Source: an uncultured Geobacteraceae bacterium (GTDB taxonomy: Bacteria; Desulfobacterota; Desulfuromonadia; Geobacterales; Pseudopelobacteraceae). Taken from it: DNA of 26,686 nt. Both the position numbers and the translations under genes were made by a program. The DNA is taken from the NCBI GenBank assembly GCA_903879825.1, contig CAIRND010000197.1, forward strand, positions 1 through 26,686, given 5' to 3'. Below, in pieces: positions 23,561 to 26,686 of this stretch. The notes under the pieces are model-generated. The model had not been told where the DNA came from and searched no databases. It saw only the letters and a program-made list of their open reading frames with translations. The stretch's first letter is position 1. The number at the start of each line of letters is the position of its first letter.

Positions 23561-25134
23561 TGGTGTGCATCCCTTGGGGCATCCGTTGTGGGAGTGGATG
23601 CCGGATGTTTGAAGATTGCTTTGAAGGCCGCAACCGTCGAAGCATCGCTAAAACCCACCAGCGCCTGCTCGATAAGGCCACGCGTCCGCTTCTGCTGTTG
23701 GTAGAGAATAGAGACGAGCCCACCAAGCCCAAGCGCAACTTCATGACCGGTTTTTTTCTGTTCCCAATAGTCCATCAGTGACTTTTGCTGCACCGAAGCA
23801 TCGTTGAACTCACCGAGTCGCCCCTGCAGTCTGCGCATTGTTTTTTGCATCGCCGCCCCCTCTTCCACTGGAATAAGTTCGGTGAAGAATTCCAGCAGAT
23901 AGCGCAGTTTTTTACATTCGATACGGATCTGGTGTACGGCCTCATCGGGCGTCTCCGCTCCGATCCCCGCTGCTATCGCACGGATCTTACGATACCGTTT
24001 ATAGATGCTGCGAAAGACTAACGGCCCCACGGGGAGGTCGGCATGTGGCGAAGGCCCGTGCGGCGTCTCTGCAAAAAAGAAATCCTCCAACTCTTGAAGA
24101 AGCTTGCGACTCGACGATGCGCGCATTTTCAAAGCCACGCGCCGCACCTCGACTTCACGCTCTGCCGAAAAATCCTCGAACATCTCCTCCAACGCCGGAC
24201 GAAGCTGAGGAGGAAGCAACCCCAGGTATTCGTCACGGGCCAATAAGTAGACATCCAAGTCACGCAGACGGTTAGTCTCCCGCGCGAGATCTCCAAGTAT
24301 CTTCCTCATTCGTTCTGTTCCGTCATATGGATAAACCTCTTTCACCAGGCTCAGCACCGAACGAATTTTGCGCAGACAAATCCGGTAGTCGTGAAGAAAC
24401 TCCGTATCAATGTCGTTCAGAATCCCCGGAATATTACGGTTCGCAATCCCCAGAATAGGTCGCACAATCCGTCCTATTGCCTCGCGGGCCGGAGTATCTC
24501 TTTTTAGGCCAAAGACGGGTTTTAGAGTGTACTTTAGCGGTTCTATCTGTGCGTGCCGCAGCAAAACTTCCAATGGGCCGGCACCGACTGTACTCGCTCC
24601 GCGCAAAGTGAGGCACTCCTCCACGTGTGCAGCCTCCGCCTCATAGCCGAGCAGAGGCATCACATGGCAGAAATGCAGCAACTCCTCCCCTCCATGTTTT
24701 CCGGCGGAAACCGTCGTCCACTCGAGTCGGCACACAATCTTCCCGATCTTGTTACGCAATTCCTCCAGGCGCAGGCGGAATGTCCCTTCAACCACCGTTG
24801 AAAGGCCTCGCAAGCCAAGCATTCCCTCAAGTTTTGCCCGCATCGGTGCCGTTGTGAAGTCGCCCCAAAAGTGCCGCCTGTCCGCAGCCTCTTCCTCACA
24901 CACCACTTCACCCAGCCATCCATTCTCGTGAATACACAGACGATAAACGTCCCCGCAACGATAAAGTGCATGCCCCCCAAGCCAGAGTCCCCACTCGAAG
25001 GTATCTAAAAATACGTAGGACAGCGGTTCGTGCTGGTGGGATACCACGTGCAACTCATCCTGAAGACACTGCGGCCCAAGGTCACGCGGGAGCACCAACC
25101 GAACGCATTCTTTTTTTTGCACCAATACTTTCAC
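23557..25134 (-). CDS. CHAD-domain protein with degenerate CYTH-like N-domain
   Basis: The preferred start is GTG 25134, with TGAGGT five bases before it. The in-frame ATG 25146 lies directly behind a terminator and itself contributes to that ribosome site. Numbering is from ATG 25146. The C-terminal half (about 225-505) is a CHAD domain of two helical repeats: FLHDYRICLRKIRS (H252, R255, R259), ETNRLRDLDVYLLA, AVHQIRIECKKLRYLLEFF (H405, R408, K412, K413, R415) and LQGRLGEFNDA. The basic His/Arg/Lys surface is what binds inorganic polyphosphate. Residues about 40-185 look like a CYTH fold (YVFLDTFEWGLWLGGHALYR, EGTFRLRLEEL) but without the ExExK metal/phosphate motif, so it is probably not catalytic. 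CHAD proteins localise to polyphosphate granules in other bacteria. It is first of three overlapping genes. Confidence 0.9.
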   Translation of the reverse strand: MKVLVQKKECVRLVLPRDLGPQCLQDELHVVSHQHEPLSYVFLDTFEWGLWLGGHALYRCGDVYRLCIHENGWLGEVVCEEEAADRRHFWGDFTTAPMRAKLEGMLGLRGLSTVVEGTFRLRLEELRNKIGKIVCRLEWTTVSAGKHGGEELLHFCHVMPLLGYEAEAAHVEECLTLRGASTVGAGPLEVLLRHAQIEPLKYTLKPVFGLKRDTPAREAIGRIVRPILGIANRNIPGILNDIDTEFLHDYRICLRKIRSVLSLVKEVYPYDGTERMRKILGDLARETNRLRDLDVYLLARDEYLGLLPPQLRPALEEMFEDFSAEREVEVRRVALKMRASSSRKLLQELEDFFFAETPHGPSPHADLPVGPLVFRSIYKRYRKIRAIAAGIGAETPDEAVHQIRIECKKLRYLLEFFTELIPVEEGAAMQKTMRRLQGRLGEFNDASVQQKSLMDYWEQKKTGHEVALGLGGLVSILYQQQKRTRGLIEQALVGFSDASTVAAFKAIFKHPASTPTTDAPRDAHQ

Positions 25135-25144
25135 GATCGACCTC

Positions 25145-25190
25145 ATTTAAAAAACGGCTCACGCTACTACCTCGCACGAGCCCGTTTTTG
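25145..25190 (-). terminator. intrinsic terminator between RHH gene and CHAD operon
   Basis: On the minus strand, GCTCGTGC pairs with GCGTGAGC (two G-U pairs), extended by ACGG/CCGT with one bulged G. The loop is about nine bases, followed by TTTTTT. It lies between the RHH stop (25198) and the CHAD start. The plus strand also ends in TTTTT, so it may work both ways. No promoter fits between it and the CHAD gene, so the CHAD operon would depend on readthrough. Confidence 0.75.
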
Positions 25191-25197
25191 ATTGCCG

Positions 25198-25542
25198 TTA
25201 CCCTTGGGCAAGTTTTTCCGCGACTGCTAATACAATGTATTCATTCATGCTGACACCAGCCTCAGCAGCTTCTTTCTTAATACTCTTACGCACCGATTTT
25301 TTCATGCTAACGAGAAACTGGGTAATTTTGTCTTCTTTCGGAGCTTTCTGTTCATCCGGCGCAACAATCTTCTTTTCACTCTTTTCAGACTTTGTTTTTT
25401 TTACTTTGGGCTCAGCCGCTGGTGCCTCATCGACCAGCTTGTTTTTTTTCTTTTTCTTTGGTGTGGCGCTGGTGTCGGTTACCTGCTCCTCAGTAATAGT
25501 AGTCAGTTCCGTTGTGTCGAGCTTCTTTTTTTCTTTTTTCAT
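25198..25542 (-). CDS. small ribbon-helix-helix DNA-binding protein with Lys-rich tail
   Basis: This 114-residue protein has GGAG upstream of the ATG. Residues 1-72 are low-complexity and lysine-rich (several KKKK runs, with Asp/Glu/Thr/Pro) and probably disordered. Residues 73-112 form an RHH fold: strand ITQFLVSMKK, helix SVRKSIKKEAAEAG, then SMNEYIVLAVAEKLA, the typical S-x-NEYI second helix. RHH dimers bind DNA with the strand. Plasmid partition proteins of this type (ParG, Omega) have a flexible N-terminal tail that stimulates the partner ParA ATPase and also repress their own operon. Here the promoter is covered by a perfect inverted repeat and a ParA gene follows two genes later, so a ParG-like role is plausible. 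An unrelated regulator is the alternative. Confidence 0.82.
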   Translation of the reverse strand: MKKEKKKLDTTELTTITEEQVTDTSATPKKKKKNKLVDEAPAAEPKVKKTKSEKSEKKIVAPDEQKAPKEDKITQFLVSMKKSVRKSIKKEAAEAGVSMNEYIVLAVAEKLAQG

Positions 25543-25581
25543 TGCTGTCTCCTTGTGGGTTCTTTTGACTGCTATTTATTT

Positions 25582-25615
25582 TATTATAGTTATAATAACC
25601 ATTATAACTATAATA
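25582..25615. repeat. perfect 15-bp inverted repeat covering the RHH promoter
   Basis: TATTATAGTTATAAT (25582-25596) and its exact complement ATTATAACTATAATA (25601-25615) are separated by AACC. It overlaps the -10 and the spacer of the RHH promoter and ends next to the -35. It is a likely operator, or a centromere-like site, for the dimeric RHH protein. Confidence 0.75.
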
Positions 25616-25620
25616 GTCAA
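25592..25620 (-). promoter_or_regulatory. sigma70-like promoter of the RHH gene
   Basis: On the minus strand, TTGACT (25615-25620) and TATTAT (25592-25597) are separated by exactly 17 bases, giving a start near 25585 and a leader of about 43 bases. The inverted repeat lies inside it, so binding there should block polymerase. Confidence 0.65.
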
Positions 25621-25640
25621 CATCGAAGACTGCATCAGTA

Positions 25641-25677
25641 ATAAAAAAGTCTGCCCCAATTAACATTGAGGCAGACT
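25641..25677 (-). terminator. intrinsic terminator after the 65-residue protein
   Basis: On the minus strand AGTCTGCC (25670-25677) and GGCAGACT (25648-25655) pair perfectly with a 14-base loop and are followed by TTTTTATT. It isolates the saccharopine-dehydrogenase-like unit from the RHH promoter downstream. Confidence 0.85.
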
Positions 25678-25730
25678 CGTCATTCTAAGAGCTTCAAAAA
25701 CCCAGCACAGGCGAGGTGATCCGCAAAACT

Positions 25731-25928
25731 TTACTCAGCGGTTTGAATTGCAACCGTTATTTCCACCTTCAGTGGCAACGAATCCCAGGTAACGTCCGGA
25801 TAAAGCGATTTATCAAGACGAAGATAGGTGCCGTCAACACCCGAAGGTGCCCACCAACATTCGTTTCCCCGGTTTGGCAGCTCGTTAAAAAGATATAGGT
25901 CGTTGTTATTGTCTCGTGTTATGAACAT
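25731..25928 (-). CDS. small conserved-looking protein of unknown function (65 aa)
   Basis: A very strong Shine-Dalgarno (GAGGAGG) lies six bases before the ATG at 25928. The 65 residues start MFITRDNNNDLYLFNELP and contain a CWWAPSGVDGTYLRLDKSL block with a conserved-looking pair of tryptophans, then PDVTWDSLPLKVEI. Residues are mixed hydrophobic and polar, with no signal or membrane segment. I recall similar short MFITRD-type proteins of unknown role in bacteria and phages, but can name no family. It sits 29 bases after the saccharopine-dehydrogenase-like gene, probably in its transcript, and is followed by a strong terminator. Function is unknown. Confidence 0.7.
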   Translation of the reverse strand: MFITRDNNNDLYLFNELPNRGNECWWAPSGVDGTYLRLDKSLYPDVTWDSLPLKVEITVAIQTAE

Positions 25929-25957
25929 TTCATACCTCCTCGGTAGTAGCGAACGGC

Positions 25958-26686
25958 TTACTTCTCTTTCTTCTTACGTGTTTTTTTCTCTTTTTCCGAA
26001 TCCGGCTTGTCTTTTGTTTTTTTCAATTTAGCCGGTTTGCCGGGGGCAAGGGCAATCATCGGGTTCGCAGCGGAAACCGTAACTGTTGCCGTTGAATCCG
26101 CCAGCTCTTTTTCAAGAGATCTGACCGTTCCGTCGAAAGAACGCTTGCTATCTGGCTTGATCTCCAAAATCTCGGTCGGCAAACCGATCTGATCAAGAAT
26201 AGCGATAAACGGCTCCGGATCAAGTTCCTCGACGTTGACCATTGTCTTTGTATCCCACACACCGCTGGCAACCAGCATGGCAGCCGCAACCGGGGGAACG
26301 CCTGCCGTATAGCTTATTCCCTGGGACTCAACTTCCTCATAGCATTTCTTGTGGTCAGAAACCTGATAGATCAGTATCTCGCGTTTTTTTCCATCTTTCC
26401 ACCCCTTGACGAAGTTACCGATACAGGTATTACCGGTGTATCCAGGGGCAAGAGTCATCGGATCGGGGAGAAGCGCCTTTACAACTTTAAGCGGCACAAC
26501 CTCCTGACCGGTAGTCAGCGTTACCGGCAGATGCGAGAGAAAGCCAAGTGTACGGAGCACGGTGAATACATTGATGTAATGATCACCAAAACCCATCCAG
26601 AAACGGATGCTGTTGGCATCAATATTCTTTGACAGGGAGTGCAGTTCGTCATGGCCATTCAGGTAGATAGGCTGCGTGCCGACAAC
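25958..26686 (-). CDS. saccharopine-dehydrogenase-family (carboxynorspermidine-synthase-like), C-terminal part
   Basis: About 242 residues are visible; the N-terminal NAD(P)-binding Rossmann part lies beyond the right edge. The visible part begins VVGTQPIYLNGHDELHSLSK and continues FWMGFGDHYINVFTVL, ISYTAGVPPVAAAMLVASGVW and VNVEELDPEPFIAILDQIGLP. These blocks are typical of the C-terminal domain of bacterial saccharopine-dehydrogenase-like enzymes such as carboxy(nor)spermidine synthase. That enzyme reductively joins aspartate semialdehyde to a diamine. With the decarboxylase at 15701-16843 it would give the carboxyspermidine route to polyamines (inference). The last 30 or so residues form a lysine-rich tail (KPAKLKKTKDK to KTRKKKEK) beyond the usual end of the family, which is unusual. 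The gene is followed by the 65-residue protein. Confidence 0.85.
   Translation of the reverse strand, partial: VVGTQPIYLNGHDELHSLSKNIDANSIRFWMGFGDHYINVFTVLRTLGFLSHLPVTLTTGQEVVPLKVVKALLPDPMTLAPGYTGNTCIGNFVKGWKDGKKREILIYQVSDHKKCYEEVESQGISYTAGVPPVAAAMLVASGVWDTKTMVNVEELDPEPFIAILDQIGLPTEILEIKPDSKRSFDGTVRSLEKELADSTATVTVSAANPMIALAPGKPAKLKKTKDKPDSEKEKKTRKKKEK

Noticed and set aside
25235..25663. 142-codon plus-strand frame rich in Phe/Ser/Val
   Set aside because: It is the antisense shadow of the lysine-rich RHH gene and runs through its promoter; the hydrophobic composition is the complement of AAA/AAG codons.
1..26686. CRISPR array, tRNA, rRNA, transposase or phage genes
   Set aside because: I saw no regularly spaced long repeats, no cloverleaf or rRNA motifs and no transposase or integrase domain on either strand.

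Overview
The window looks like chromosomal DNA of a Gram-negative bacterium, probably a member of the Geobacter/Desulfuromonadota group. That placement is inference: it rests on the mixture of protein families and on remembered resemblance to Geobacter proteins, not on a marker gene. No rRNA, tRNA, CRISPR array, transposase or phage gene is visible. Coding density is high and no gene-free stretch exceeds 300 bases.

Left part, minus strand (1-9,560). A partial fic gene is preceded by a 26-codon ORF and a ParA-type ATPase, with their own sigma70-like promoter. Upstream of these lie an alpha/beta hydrolase and an M28 peptidase (overlapping genes). Further upstream is a five-gene run: a 795-residue protein I do not recognise, a phosphatidylserine-decarboxylase homologue, an Lgt-like membrane protein, a DUF2062 membrane protein and a zinc-dependent phospholipase C homologue. 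The run reads as a membrane-lipid operon, and a Pho-box-like array sits directly before its first gene.

Centre (9,637-16,980). psiE plus an exported protein of unknown function are divergent from a PHP-domain/GT4-glycosyltransferase fusion, polyphosphate kinase (ppk) and an ornithine-decarboxylase-type enzyme. The divergent intergenic region carries a Pho-box-like array facing each way. A 938-residue sensor hybrid kinase follows (17,069-19,885).

Right part, minus strand (19,923-26,686). An esterase has its own Pho-box promoter. A Cys-rich small protein plus an SGNH hydrolase share another. Next comes a tightly overlapped operon, CHAD protein - ParA - CYTH/Nudix fusion, preceded by a small ribbon-helix-helix (RHH) DNA-binding protein whose promoter is covered by a perfect 15-bp inverted repeat. 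The right edge holds a 65-residue protein and the C-terminal part of a saccharopine-dehydrogenase-family (carboxynorspermidine-synthase-like) gene.

How it fits together. Five promoters share one architecture: four 11-bp units, 8-9 bp, then a -10 hexamer. This matches PhoB/PhoP-controlled promoters and suggests a phosphate-starvation island covering lipid remodelling, PsiE and polyphosphate synthesis. CHAD and CYTH are polyphosphate-binding folds. Their operon with a ParA ATPase and an RHH protein is the best candidate here for an undescribed system: DNA-based positioning or partition of polyphosphate granules.
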